64,000 bases of DNA from Selenomonadaceae bacterium (GCA_017634675.1 JAGBMX010000134.1:1-64000), one strand, 5' to 3'; positions 33,282 to 41,809 are shown, counted from the stretch's first letter. A program made the numbers and translations. Notes: generated by a model not told the origin, from the sequence alone.

Positions 33282-34838
33282 TTATGTTAATTTTACTTCG
33301 TCAAGTTTGTCAAATTTGTTAAGCAACTGTTTTACTTTATCAAATATTTCGCCGACCCCGCCTTCTTTTCGACTTTCGATGTTTAAAACCAGCAATGGAT
33401 CATGCAAAGACATCCTAAGCAGGAAAAATCCGTATTCAAATTTAACCCGTATTCCTTCATAACACATGTCGTCTACGGATAAACCCGCCTCTTTTACGTC
33501 TTCGAACAGGGTTTTTATTATATTGTCGCCGTAAGTCTTAAAATCCTCGGCATTGATTTTTATGCGGATTTCCCTTTCCTCTTTGGGATATTTTAAATCC
33601 TTGATAAGATCGGCTAATTCCCTCTTAAAATGTCTTTCCCTTGCGGCGGCGATAATAAGCTTTACCGCCAGATACGCTCCGTCGTCCAAAAAGTAATTTT
33701 CCGACAATGCGCCGTGACCGCTGGTTTCAATGGCAAGCGGTGAAATCTCTCCGTTCTCGTTCAATTCTTTGCACTTATTGATTACGTTCTTATATCCTCT
33801 CTTATATCGTAAATGCTTTAACCCTATTTTTTTGAGGAAATCGGAAAGTTCATCACTTGTGACGGAATCGGTTACGATAACGCTTTCGGGATAATCCTTT
33901 GCGACAATGGCGGACATCATGGCTATAAGGGCGTTGCGGTTTACCGTTTTACCGCCTTTTAATACTGCGCTCATACGATCCACATCGGTATCGAAAATTA
34001 TCCCTAAATCTGCGTCCGAAGTTTTGACTGCGTTTTGAATGGAAACAATAGCTTCCTCGTTTTCCGGATTTGGAATATGGTTCGGAAAATTTCCGTCAGG
34101 GTCTAAAAATACGCTGCCGGAGATATCCGCGCCAAGTGGAGAGAGCACTTTTTTCGCAAAAAATCCGCCTGCGCCGTTGCCGGCGTCTACTACGATATGC
34201 AAGCCTTTAAGCGGCTCATAATCTTCGATTTCGGATATGATTTTCTCTCTCAAAGAGCGGGTATAAATTTCCATTAAGGGGATTTTGCTTACGCTGTCCA
34301 CATCAAAGTCTTCTATTGTTTTTTTTGAGTTTCCATATTTCTCGAATGTCAAAGTTCTTTCCATATCGGAGAAATTTGGGTCGCTGTCGTCGTAAGCGGC
34401 AAGTTTCAATATTTCTTTAATATCTTCCTTTTCAAGGCCTCCGTCTTTTGTGAAAAATTTTATTCCGTTTCTGTCAGCGGGAAGGTGACTTGCTGTCAGC
34501 ATTATTCCGCCGTCGGCGTTTATGGCGTCAAATTTTGTCGCCATAAACATTGCGGGGGTCGACGCAAGTTCGGCGTCCAAAGGAAATGATTTTTGAGACG
34601 AAACAGCCGCTAACGCCGCTTTTTTTAAAGCTGCCGCAGAAATTCTCGAATCATGCCCTACAGCAATGCTTAAATGTTTAGTGGGTTTTTTTAATTTCCA
34701 AGAGAGAAAAGTAACAAAAGCAGACGTCACCGCAAACACAATCTCAGGCAAAAGAGTCGCTATAGAGTTTTCCGAAGGAACCGCGACTCCTCTGATGTCG
34801 CTGCCGTTTTGAAGTTTAAAAAATTCTTTTAATTTCAT
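33282..34838 (-). CDS. Phosphomannomutase/phosphoglucomutase family protein
   Basis: A 518-aa alpha-D-phosphohexomutase. The active-site phosphoserine loop is TASHLPADRNGIKF, where the more common form is TASHNP. The metal loop FDTDVDRM and the C-terminal sugar loop ETSGHGAL are intact. The Leu-Pro variant is known in some bacterial and plastid members. The start is taken at 34838, because gagga lies 5 nt upstream; a 34-residue extension would run into gmhA. It follows gmhA, so heptose- or hexose-phosphate conversion for surface glycans is plausible, but the substrate is not determined. Confidence 0.85.
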   Translation of the reverse strand: MKLKEFFKLQNGSDIRGVAVPSENSIATLLPEIVFAVTSAFVTFLSWKLKKPTKHLSIAVGHDSRISAAALKKAALAAVSSQKSFPLDAELASTPAMFMATKFDAINADGGIMLTASHLPADRNGIKFFTKDGGLEKEDIKEILKLAAYDDSDPNFSDMERTLTFEKYGNSKKTIEDFDVDSVSKIPLMEIYTRSLREKIISEIEDYEPLKGLHIVVDAGNGAGGFFAKKVLSPLGADISGSVFLDPDGNFPNHIPNPENEEAIVSIQNAVKTSDADLGIIFDTDVDRMSAVLKGGKTVNRNALIAMMSAIVAKDYPESVIVTDSVTSDELSDFLKKIGLKHLRYKRGYKNVINKCKELNENGEISPLAIETSGHGALSENYFLDDGAYLAVKLIIAAARERHFKRELADLIKDLKYPKEEREIRIKINAEDFKTYGDNIIKTLFEDVKEAGLSVDDMCYEGIRVKFEYGFFLLRMSLHDPLLVLNIESRKEGGVGEIFDKVKQLLNKFDKLDEVKLT

Positions 34839-34839
34839 G

Positions 34840-35493
34840 TCATTCCTCGCCGAAAAATTCTTCCTCAACCGCAATACAAAGGGCGTGATAAACTGGAAGA
34901 TGCAGTTCTTGAATCTTATATGTCTCCTCTTCTGGAACATTTATCAAAATATCCGCCATATCTTTAAGGGCGCCGCCGGATTTTCCCGTGAGCGCTATGG
35001 TTGTGAGTCCCTTAACTTTAGCAATATCAACGGCGTATAAAATATTTTTGGAATTTCCGGAAGTAGATATGGCGATAAAAACATCGCCGTTATTTCCCAT
35101 TCCTAAAATCTGCTGGGCAAATACAAGATCCGCAGCCTGATCGTTGGCAAAAGCGGTGCCGAGCGCTACTTGATTTACAAGAGAAATCGCCGAAAGCGGC
35201 ATTTGAAGATTTTTTATCAAATAGTCCGCCGCATTTGGTCTTGAATTTTCACGAATTTTGCCTATAGTGGTTTCGTCAAGCAACCGTTTGGAGATAAATC
35301 CCTTCATCAATTCTCCCACAATATGTTCCGCATCCGCTGCGCTGCCGCCGTTGCCCGCCGTAATTACCTTATTGCCGTTTGCATAGCAATCAATTATCGT
35401 TTGAGCCGCCTCTGTAGTCCCTTCTTTACAAGATGAGAGGGACGGATACCTTATAAAAAGTTCGTTTAATTTCTTTAAAGAATTTTCTTTCAT
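34840..35493 (-). CDS. gmhA: SIS-domain isomerase, GmhA-like (sedoheptulose-7-phosphate isomerase)
   Basis: A 217-aa sugar isomerase with the GmhA signature GNGGSAADAEHIVGELMKGF near residue 47, STSGNSKNI, and a C-terminal helix ELHLPVYHALCIAVEEEFF. GmhA converts sedoheptulose-7-phosphate to D-glycero-D-manno-heptose-7-phosphate for LPS core or S-layer heptose. DiaA (replication) is a close relative that lacks isomerase residues. The insert around KIRENSRPNAADYL makes it longer than E. coli GmhA (192 aa). It lies upstream of the mutase with a single base between them. No kinase or heptose adenylyltransferase gene is nearby. Confidence 0.82.
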   Translation of the reverse strand: MKENSLKKLNELFIRYPSLSSCKEGTTEAAQTIIDCYANGNKVITAGNGGSAADAEHIVGELMKGFISKRLLDETTIGKIRENSRPNAADYLIKNLQMPLSAISLVNQVALGTAFANDQAADLVFAQQILGMGNNGDVFIAISTSGNSKNILYAVDIAKVKGLTTIALTGKSGGALKDMADILINVPEEETYKIQELHLPVYHALCIAVEEEFFGEE

Positions 35494-35502
35494 GGCTTTG
35501 CC

Positions 35503-36135
35503 TCAACGGGAACGATAACGATCCGCCATGGTCTTAGGGTTATAACCGTCTTCGTAAGTATTGGAAGCGCTCCCAATCGGCGGTATTTTTATGTCGTTAC
35601 TTTGCGTATAAGTATTTTCGTTGCTTCTTGCGTAAACGTTTTCGTTCCTGTTTCGATTTTTAAATTTGTTCCAAAGGAACCGTACTGCGATAACTGCCAA
35701 AACTACAAAGAAAATATTCGCCAGAATTCCGAATATGTCGCCAAGTCCGCCAAGTCCCAACGCATTGCCTATAAGGGAACCTAGGAGCATGCCGCCTGCG
35801 AAAAGTCCGATGTTTCTCATCATGTTGCCCATACCGCTAGAGGCGTTGGCAGCTGCGTTCGTTGCAGTCGAAGGAGCTGCGGAATTTGCTTTGGGAGCTT
35901 CCTTGTTTAAATCCTTTGCGCTTTTAGAAGGCGCGTATTCCTTTTGATTGGGGCCGGTTTTGGGCGCAGTTTCCTTTACGGAAGATTTCGGCGCCGCAGT
36001 TTTAGGAGCCGATTTAGGCGCAATCCTAGCCCCTCCTTTTGCCGCATAAACCGTCGGTAAATCAGCAATAACGGGAGTTGCGGCAAATATAAATGCGCAG
36101 ACCGTCAAACCTGAAAAAAATTTTTTCATATCCAT
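35503..36135 (-). CDS. Exported Ala/Pro-rich membrane protein, Tim44-like N-terminal layout
   Basis: A 210-aa protein with a signal peptide (about 1-25), an Ala/Pro/Lys-rich linker (about 30-105), a glycine-rich membrane segment (GLFAGGMLLGSLIGNALGLG and the following ILANIFFVVLAVIAVRF helix) and a short basic tail. The layout resembles the front half of bacterial Tim44-like proteins but the Tim44 domain itself is absent. Function is unknown. ATG 36135 is preferred, with gtgagg upstream; GTG 36150 would add five residues. It lies 9 bp upstream of gmhA. Confidence 0.65.
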   Translation of the reverse strand: MDMKKFFSGLTVCAFIFAATPVIADLPTVYAAKGGARIAPKSAPKTAAPKSSVKETAPKTGPNQKEYAPSKSAKDLNKEAPKANSAAPSTATNAAANASSGMGNMMRNIGLFAGGMLLGSLIGNALGLGGLGDIFGILANIFFVVLAVIAVRFLWNKFKNRNRNENVYARSNENTYTQSNDIKIPPIGSASNTYEDGYNPKTMADRYRSR

Positions 36136-36146
36136 AAAGTTTATCC

Positions 36147-36425
36147 TCACTCTTCTTTAAAAGATTTAATATCGTCGGGAAAGGCGTAGATTTCTCCTAA
36201 GGTGTCAAGCTCGCCTGAAATATACCTATCTATATCGTCAACGTCAATATAAAGTTTGCAATCAATATCGAGATATCCTTGTTCCTTTGCGTTCGACAAA
36301 TCTCGTATGGCGATAAGTTTCTCTCGAAGCCTTAGACATTCGCTCTTGGTTGCGTGAATATCCAGTTTAATTTGCGGCGCCCCGTACTCTTTCAGTACCT
36401 CTGCCATTGTCATTCTCTCCGACAA
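36147..36425 (-). CDS. Small acidic hypothetical protein
   Basis: A product of about 92 aa that I do not recognise. It is acidic, largely helical in pattern, and ends in ISGELDTLGEIYAFPDDIKSFKEE-like acidic sequence. Start choice is uncertain: TTG 36425 is eight bases after aaaaggag, whereas ATG 36431 is only two bases from it. The coding frame abuts the next gene closely (operon-like), which supports its being real. A complete MITE-like element begins 34 bp upstream of the start. Confidence 0.55.
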   Translation of the reverse strand: MSERMTMAEVLKEYGAPQIKLDIHATKSECLRLREKLIAIRDLSNAKEQGYLDIDCKLYIDVDDIDRYISGELDTLGEIYAFPDDIKSFKEE

Positions 36426-36459
36426 TTTCATCACTCCTTTTACCTTCTGCTATTCGACA

Positions 36460-36707
36460 GTTACTATTCACGGGTAGTAAAAAAAGAAAAATATTGCTCT
36501 TTATGGTCAACCCCTCTGCCCTTCGGGCACCTCCCCTTTCAGGGGAGGCTCTCTGATTTCTCATTTTGTGGATATATAATAGAAAAGTCACCTTCATGTT
36601 GCCTCCCCTGAAAGGGGAGGGGGACCGCGAAGCGGTGGAGAGGTCGACCATGAACGGCACTAATTCACCTTTCGCACCACTATGTTGTATTACCCGTGAA
36701 TAGTAAC
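36460..36707. mobile_element. Complete MITE-like element with 8-bp target duplication
   Basis: A 248-bp non-coding element bounded by 17-bp perfect terminal inverted repeats (gttactattcacgggta at 36460-36476 and its complement at 36691-36707). The 8-bp sequence attcgaca flanks it on both sides (36452-36459 and 36708-36715). The inner arms form a further long hairpin (cctcccctttcaggggagg region) with compensating differences. No open frame encodes a transposase. Its right half is repeated at 45-175. It would be mobilised in trans by an unidentified transposase. Confidence 0.88.
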
Positions 36708-36747
36708 ATTCGACATTAAAAAGGAAAATCCTGCGCGCTTAAAAATA

Positions 36748-36776
36748 TGGAAAAATTTTCCGATATGGTGTATAAT
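36748..36776 (+). promoter_or_regulatory. Putative promoter with internal palindrome
   Basis: A consensus TATAAT at 36771-36776 is 17 bp after a weak TGGAAA. Between them lies a perfect 13-base palindrome (ggaaaaattttcc, 36749-36761) that could be an operator. It starts about 40 bp beyond the MITE and about 40 bp before the next gene. The rest of the 36426-36814 gap is the MITE. Confidence 0.5.
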
Positions 36777-36814
36777 CCCCCTGTGAATAGTTATATTTTT
36801 AAGGAAAGTGAATT

Positions 36815-38317
36815 ATGACAAACGTTTACGACAGGTTAAAGAATTTTTACGATGAAAATCCGGATGCAAAAGCCCTTTTTGCGGAAAATACATTAGAAAA
36901 ACACATCAGAAAATGCGCTTGGCAAGGTGAGAAAGAGGAAGACCTGCAACTTAGATTTTCACTGTTTGAAAAAATCATATTATACGCTGTTGATATTGAT
37001 TTAGATACTGTTTTAGAACTTTTACCGGAAGATTATCTGGAAATTTTTTATGAATTGGCAGATATTGAAAAAGGGGAACTTAACGAAAACCTTGTAAAAA
37101 AATATATAACTTATATTGAAGAATTGTATATAGAGCGGGAAGAAGAAGGGTTTGACGGAAAAATCGACGAAATAGAGGCGCTTCGTATGTTTTTTTACGA
37201 CGAAGGAAAATTTACCCTTATGAAACCTGAGAAAAAAAGCGAGTATAAAAGCAAATACAGAAGAGGAGAAGCGTCATTCGAAGAAATTGAGGCGAGGGAT
37301 AGAATAAAAAATAATTTGTTAAATATAATTGAGCGTTATTTTGAAACAAGAGTTGCTTTCAAGGAAGATATAAAACGGGTTCGGCGGATGTTTTATGGCG
37401 ACCGCCCTGTTTTAGATAAGGCTAATGATTTCAGAGATTATTTTTTATTTGATTATCACTTGATACATACCGATGAAACGCCCATTTGTTATTTTTATCG
37501 CGAAGAAAGAGAGCGCTTTGATAAGGAAATAACGTCCATAATGAGAGAATTATTGAATTCTCGTTTTACTTGTTTTTATGTAAAATATCCTAAAGACGAT
37601 ACTTTTATCTGTGCGGATATGTTTCGCGAACGAGAATTTATACTGCCTTTTTCCACAGAAGATTTTCCCGAATATAAGAACATGGTTTTTTATGGTCACA
37701 TTGAGCCTGGGAGCGTACCTGAGCCTACCTATATCGGTTGGTTCTCTGCAAACGAAAGATTGCAAAAACGAATTGAGGATGAGGTAATCGCTGCGTATAA
37801 ATTATATCGCTATATCGACAAAAAGGCGAATTTTACCGACTTCTTTGCCCGTCACGCTTTGGCGGTAAGACAGATTTTAGGCGAATTGACAAACTCTTTC
37901 AGGCTAAATGTAGTTCCTGAGGCGGCAGACGTTGAAATCATAAAAATCGACGAAGATATTTTGGAAGATTACGAAGATGCCGTAAAAAAACTTGCCCATT
38001 ACGCAAAACAAGCAAATTTTGATATCTATACGATAGGGCTTTTAAAAAAATATTACCACGATTTTCTGGTTAAATCAAAATTGCCAAGGGCAAAGAACGA
38101 AAGCCGTACCACATTGCTTGCCGTCATAAAAAATTTTGCGAGTATAAATTCTGGGAAAGAAGCGCAATATGGTAATTATACCGATGAAAAAAGCGTAAGA
38201 GAGATGTCCGAAAGCATAAAGCAAACCCTAAAAAGCGAGTATTTCGATCCGAGATATCTTACGGAAGAAGGATTTTCCAATTTAATCCGTTTTTTCCCCA
38301 ACCAAAATAATTTTTAA
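36815..38317 (+). CDS. Large hypothetical cytoplasmic protein
   Basis: A 500-aa protein that I do not recognise. It has no signal peptide or membrane segment, is rich in charged residues and appears mainly alpha-helical, with acidic N-terminal (about 1-130) and C-terminal regions around a mixed central part (about 200-330, FTCFYVKYPKDDTFICADMF). No enzymatic motif was found. It is a single-gene unit with a putative promoter and a ribosome site aaggaaag. The MITE lies just upstream. Coding is supported by length and by codon use like its neighbours. Confidence 0.7.
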   Translation: MTNVYDRLKNFYDENPDAKALFAENTLEKHIRKCAWQGEKEEDLQLRFSLFEKIILYAVDIDLDTVLELLPEDYLEIFYELADIEKGELNENLVKKYITYIEELYIEREEEGFDGKIDEIEALRMFFYDEGKFTLMKPEKKSEYKSKYRRGEASFEEIEARDRIKNNLLNIIERYFETRVAFKEDIKRVRRMFYGDRPVLDKANDFRDYFLFDYHLIHTDETPICYFYREERERFDKEITSIMRELLNSRFTCFYVKYPKDDTFICADMFREREFILPFSTEDFPEYKNMVFYGHIEPGSVPEPTYIGWFSANERLQKRIEDEVIAAYKLYRYIDKKANFTDFFARHALAVRQILGELTNSFRLNVVPEAADVEIIKIDEDILEDYEDAVKKLAHYAKQANFDIYTIGLLKKYYHDFLVKSKLPRAKNESRTTLLAVIKNFASINSGKEAQYGNYTDEKSVREMSESIKQTLKSEYFDPRYLTEEGFSNLIRFFPNQNNF

Positions 38318-38425
38318 TACTTTAAAAATTTTGCAGGGATTTTAACAATTACAAAGAATTCTATAGGTAGTGAATAAGAAAAAGAACACCACCGTAACCA
38401 AAGAAATTGAGTCCGTTCATTTATT

Positions 38426-38490
38426 TTATTTTTATCTTTCTTTGTTTCTCTTTTCCTTTTTTCACAAAGGGTAGGGGAAAGAAAGAAGTT
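38426..38490. repeat. Degenerate pyrimidine/purine hairpin
   Basis: A pyrimidine-rich stretch followed by an imperfect purine complement (ctttctttg... and ...ggggaaagaaagaag). It is related in composition to elements 1-4, but the arms mismatch and no mirror third arm is seen. It ends about 60 nt before folB. Confidence 0.5.
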
Positions 38491-38505
38491 ATGTGTGTCT
38501 TCATT

Positions 38506-38539
38506 TTTTTGTGTTTGTAAGGTTTTTGTGTTTGTAAGG
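38506..38539 (+). repeat. 17-bp tandem duplication at the folB ribosome site
   Basis: The unit tttttgtgtttgtaagg occurs twice head to tail (38506-38522, 38523-38539). The second copy supplies the aagg of the folB Shine-Dalgarno sequence, which continues as aaggag. The first copy lacks the final ag and has no start codon at the right distance. Confidence 0.85.
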
Positions 38540-38549
38540 AGTGACTGTT

Positions 38550-38915
38550 ATGGCAAAAATTCGAATTCATAACATGATGTTCTACGGATTTCATGGTATT
38601 TATGAGTACGAGCGGGAGCAGGGGCAGAAATTTTTTATCGACGTGGAAATCGAAATGAAAGATGAAAAATCCATCGCCTCCGACGATGTAAAAGACGGCG
38701 TAGACACTGCGGCAGTTTACGATATCGTTGGAAATGCAGTAAAACACAAACGTTTCACGCTTTTAGTTTCTCTTTCGGCGCATATCGGCGATCAGCTCTT
38801 GCAAAAATATCCTCACTTCGACGCAGTAACGGCGACAATAAGGAAGCCGTCGGTGCCTATCTCGGGACCAATCGATTATGTGGAAGTCGAAACCACAAGA
38901 TATCAGCAGAAATGA
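38550..38915 (+). CDS. folB: Dihydroneopterin aldolase FolB
   Basis: A 121-aa tunnel-fold enzyme cleaving 7,8-dihydroneopterin to 6-hydroxymethyl-dihydropterin and glycolaldehyde in folate synthesis. The family features FYGFHGIYEYE (with the catalytic glutamate region) and the C-terminal lysine motif IRKPSVPISGP are intact. ATG 38550 is eight bases after aaggag; the frame is open to GTG 38541 inside the ribosome site. It stands alone: no folE, folK or folP gene is adjacent. A bidirectional terminator follows. Confidence 0.92.
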   Translation: MAKIRIHNMMFYGFHGIYEYEREQGQKFFIDVEIEMKDEKSIASDDVKDGVDTAAVYDIVGNAVKHKRFTLLVSLSAHIGDQLLQKYPHFDAVTATIRKPSVPISGPIDYVEVETTRYQQK

Positions 38916-38916
38916 T

Positions 38917-38961
38917 AAAAAAACTCCCTTTACGAAATTTATTCGTAAAGGGAGTTTTTTT
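38917..38961. terminator. Bidirectional rho-independent terminator
   Basis: A 19-bp stem (A-run plus actccctttacgaa and its complement) around a short loop, with A and T runs at its ends, between convergent folB and the M23 peptidase gene. It overlaps the last codon of the latter. Confidence 0.92.
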
Positions 38962-40084
38962 ACAGATAACCGTAAGGACTAACCACAGAACCGTTTACCC
39001 GAACTTCAAAATGGCAATGAGGCCCTGTTGAATTGCCGGTAGAACCGCAATAAGCGATGGTTTCGCCTTGGCTTACCGTTTGCCCGACCGATACGGCAAA
39101 ACCTTGATTGTGTCCGTATAGAGTAGTCACTCCGCCACCGTGGTCTATTATAACTGTATATCCGTAACCTGAAATCCAGCAAGCGTCCGTCACTACGCCG
39201 GAAGCTGCGGCATGAATATGTTCGCCGTAATCGCCTCCAATATCTATTCCGCTGTGAAATTTTTGAGTGCCGGTTATGGGATGCACTCGCCAACCAAATT
39301 CTGAGGTGATTGGTCCTGAAAGCGGCCATATCATGCCGCCGCCCCCTCCGCCGGTGTAGCTTGCGTATGAACCTGAAACTCTGGATTTCCTTGCGGCTAT
39401 CATTTCTTCTATTTTTTTGGAAGCCGCTACAAGTTCGTCGTATTGCCTATCTACAACGGCTTTGTCTGTTTTCATTCGTTCTAGGAGAGCCGCCCGTTTC
39501 GCCTGCTTTTCAAGCATGATGTTTTGGGCTTTTTCCGCTTCTTTTACCTTTGGAGTGTGCATGGCGCGGTCTTGCTCCAACGTAATTTTTATTTTGTTTA
39601 TCTCATTCTTGGCTTTTAATACGGCGTTTAGTAAATTATAATCCTGTTTAACTACCCTTTTCAACAAATCCATTCTGGTCATTAAATCGTTGAAATCTTT
39701 AGCCCCGAATAGGACGTCGATATAGTTGATTCGACCGTGAATATAAATATCCCGCACTCGTTTTCCCAAGATTTGTTGCTTCTTTTTCCGCTCTATCTCA
39801 AGTTCTTCTAATTTTTCCGTATTCTCCTCTATTCTCTCCTCAATCTCATCCAGTTCGCTTTTTAACACCCGATATTTTGCAATTGCATCGTCGGTTTCTA
39901 TGTCGATGAGTCGCTTTTCTTCCGAAATGGAGTCGATTTCAGCCTGAATTCGACCGCTTTCCTCTAATTTTTGCTCCGCCTGCGTATCGTAAGATTCCTT
40001 TTCGTCTTCAAGCTCGTCGGCAAAAACCGGAACACATAGCGTGAGAGAAATAATAAGCGCAAGGAATTTTTTCCCCATTATCAT
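38960..40084 (-). CDS. EnvC-like murein hydrolase activator, M23/LytM domain
   Basis: A 374-aa exported protein with a signal peptide (about 1-22), a long coiled coil (about 25-245), a glycine linker and a LytM domain (about 255-374). The zinc-site motifs HSGIDIG and HCHFEV are intact, so it may be an active endopeptidase, unlike E. coli EnvC, which is a degenerate activator. It lies directly downstream of ftsEX. In E. coli and other bacteria FtsEX uses a coiled-coil partner to turn on septal murein hydrolysis; the gene order supports that role here. Confidence 0.9.
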   Translation of the reverse strand: MIMGKKFLALIISLTLCVPVFADELEDEKESYDTQAEQKLEESGRIQAEIDSISEEKRLIDIETDDAIAKYRVLKSELDEIEERIEENTEKLEELEIERKKKQQILGKRVRDIYIHGRINYIDVLFGAKDFNDLMTRMDLLKRVVKQDYNLLNAVLKAKNEINKIKITLEQDRAMHTPKVKEAEKAQNIMLEKQAKRAALLERMKTDKAVVDRQYDELVAASKKIEEMIAARKSRVSGSYASYTGGGGGGMIWPLSGPITSEFGWRVHPITGTQKFHSGIDIGGDYGEHIHAAASGVVTDACWISGYGYTVIIDHGGGVTTLYGHNQGFAVSVGQTVSQGETIAYCGSTGNSTGPHCHFEVRVNGSVVSPYGYL

Positions 40085-40090
40085 TTCACC

Positions 40091-40978
40091 TCACACTTGC
40101 AGGAAACGCTTTAAAGATATTGCGCTTCCTAAGGTGCCTATCGCCATACCGCTCAGAATAATGGCAATCGCCACATAATTCATAAAAGGATATTGGGGCA
40201 TTAGCGGGAAAAAAGTTAGAGTACCGTATATTTTGGCAGCCATCGCCGCATAAAAGCTTCTAAGCGCCACCGCAGCCAAAATTCCGCCTATAAATCCTAA
40301 AACCATGCCTTCCAATATAAAAGGCCAACGAATAAACCAATCAGTTGCACCCACATATTTCATTATGGCGATTTCTTTACGCCTAGCAAAAACCGTGAGC
40401 CGGATAGTGTTTGCTATTATAAAAATGGTTGCGCCGGCAAGAAGAATCATCAACACAAGACCGAATATACGCACCAATCTGGTTATGTCAAAGAGATGCT
40501 CAATAACGTCTTGCCCGTATTTCGCCTCTTCCACGACCTCTATTTTTGAGATGGCTTTAGCCGCTGTTTCCACCATATCCGGGCGTTTAACCACAACTTC
40601 CAAAGAATCCGGCAGAGGATTTTCGTTGTCCAAGGATTCCAAAAGATATTTTTGATCACCTAAACGCTCTTTAAGTCGATTCATTGCTTCTTCGCGGCTT
40701 ACGAAATGCACGCTGTCGATACCTTGCATATCCCGTATCAATGCGGCCGCTTCCCTTTCCTTTGCCGCAGTTGCATCGTCTTTAAAATAAACGCTTATTT
40801 GCACTTGAGATTCTAATGTTCCTGCCAAACGGTTGAAATTTAGCACCAGTATTAAAAATACGCCGAGAACAAAAAGCGAAACGGCCACGGTACCGATAGA
40901 CGCTATGGACATAAGATTTTTTCTTCGAAGAGAAAGCGCCACTTCTTGAAAAAAATATTCAAAGGTGCTAAACTTCAT
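40091..40978 (-). CDS. ftsX: Cell-division permease FtsX
   Basis: A 295-aa type VII ABC permease with one N-terminal helix (about 23-45), a periplasmic loop (about 50-165), and three C-terminal helices (about 175-290). The GATDWFIRWPFILEG segment before the last helices is typical. The start is taken at ATG 40978, nine bases after aggag; ATG 40984 is too close to it. It overlaps the ftsE stop by 11 nt. FtsX transmits FtsE ATPase activity to the periplasmic EnvC-like partner encoded next. Confidence 0.94.
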   Translation of the reverse strand: MKFSTFEYFFQEVALSLRRKNLMSIASIGTVAVSLFVLGVFLILVLNFNRLAGTLESQVQISVYFKDDATAAKEREAAALIRDMQGIDSVHFVSREEAMNRLKERLGDQKYLLESLDNENPLPDSLEVVVKRPDMVETAAKAISKIEVVEEAKYGQDVIEHLFDITRLVRIFGLVLMILLAGATIFIIANTIRLTVFARRKEIAIMKYVGATDWFIRWPFILEGMVLGFIGGILAAVALRSFYAAMAAKIYGTLTFFPLMPQYPFMNYVAIAIILSGMAIGTLGSAISLKRFLQV

Positions 40979-41657
40979 AACCATACACTCCTCTTGCCTC
41001 GTCGCGGACAATCTTCCCGTCTTCAATGGCGATTACTCGGCGGCGCATAGTGTCTACTATATGTTTATCGTGGGTTGCCATAACTATGGTGGTACCCGAA
41101 GAATTTATCCTATGGAAAATATCCATAATATCCCATGAAGTTTCGGGATCTAAATTTCCCGTAGGCTCATCGGCAATTACGAGAGAAGGACGATTGACAA
41201 TGGCTCTCGCTATTGCGACTCGTTGTTGCTCACCGCCGGATAATTGTGATGGAAAAGCCTTGTATTTTTCCTGCAATCCCACAACATCCAACACATTATT
41301 GACGCTTCTTTGTATTAATCGGCGGGGGGCTTCGATTACCTGCATCGCAAACGCAACGTTTTCATATACGGTTTTATCCGGGAGCAATCTATAGTCTTGG
41401 AATATAACCCCAAGAGTGCGTCTGAAGGCAGGCACTTCGTTTTTCTTAAGCCCCGGCACGTCAACGCCGTTGACGATAAGGGTTCCATCGGTAGGCAAAA
41501 CCTCGCGAAAGAGCAGTCGGATAAAAGTAGATTTCCCGGAACCCGATGCGCCCACGATAAAGACAAATTCCCCGGCTTCAATGTCAACGCTGATATTGTC
41601 AAGAGCTAAAGCTCCGTTGTCTTCATAAATCTTGGTAATTCCCTGCATGTGAATCAT
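40968..41657 (-). CDS. ftsE: Cell-division ATPase FtsE
   Basis: A 229-aa ABC ATPase. Walker A is GASGSGKST near residue 36, the signature is LSGGEQQRVAIARA, Walker B is LVIADEPTGNLDP and the switch histidine is in MATHD. FDYRLLP-type sequence (FQDYRLLPDKTV) after the Q-loop is characteristic of FtsE. ATG 41657 is used, with gaggggg upstream; the open frame extends 37 residues further without a better start. It leads an ftsE-ftsX-M23 operon and is divergent from bioY. Confidence 0.95.
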   Translation of the reverse strand: MIHMQGITKIYEDNGALALDNISVDIEAGEFVFIVGASGSGKSTFIRLLFREVLPTDGTLIVNGVDVPGLKKNEVPAFRRTLGVIFQDYRLLPDKTVYENVAFAMQVIEAPRRLIQRSVNNVLDVVGLQEKYKAFPSQLSGGEQQRVAIARAIVNRPSLVIADEPTGNLDPETSWDIMDIFHRINSSGTTIVMATHDKHIVDTMRRRVIAIEDGKIVRDEARGVYGYEV

Positions 41658-41757
41658 ATTGCGCCCCCTCATAAATAGCGTACTTAACAAGAAAATATCA
41701 TATAAATATGAAAAGAATAAGGGTGAATAAAGAATGGGAAAAATTTTACAAAACTGC

Positions 41758-41790
41758 GCTTTAATCACTTAAAGCAGGAATTTCCTTTTT
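41758..41790 (+). promoter_or_regulatory. Hairpin in the bioY leader
   Basis: GCTTTAA (41758-41764) and TTAAAGC (41769-41775) form a perfect 7-bp stem, followed by ggaatttcc and a T run. It could be a leader attenuator or an operator. Only an unconvincing half-site for a BirA-type box was seen in this gap. Confidence 0.3.
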
Positions 41791-41809
41791 TTCGTCGAAT
41801 ACCATCTTG

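Noticed and set aside
36354-36660. Open frames on both strands across the MITE
   Set aside because: They follow the inverted arms of the element, have no ribosome site and encode low-complexity products.
41658-41809. BirA operator upstream of bioY
   Set aside because: Only a lone half-site-like ttgttaa is visible, with no properly spaced second half.
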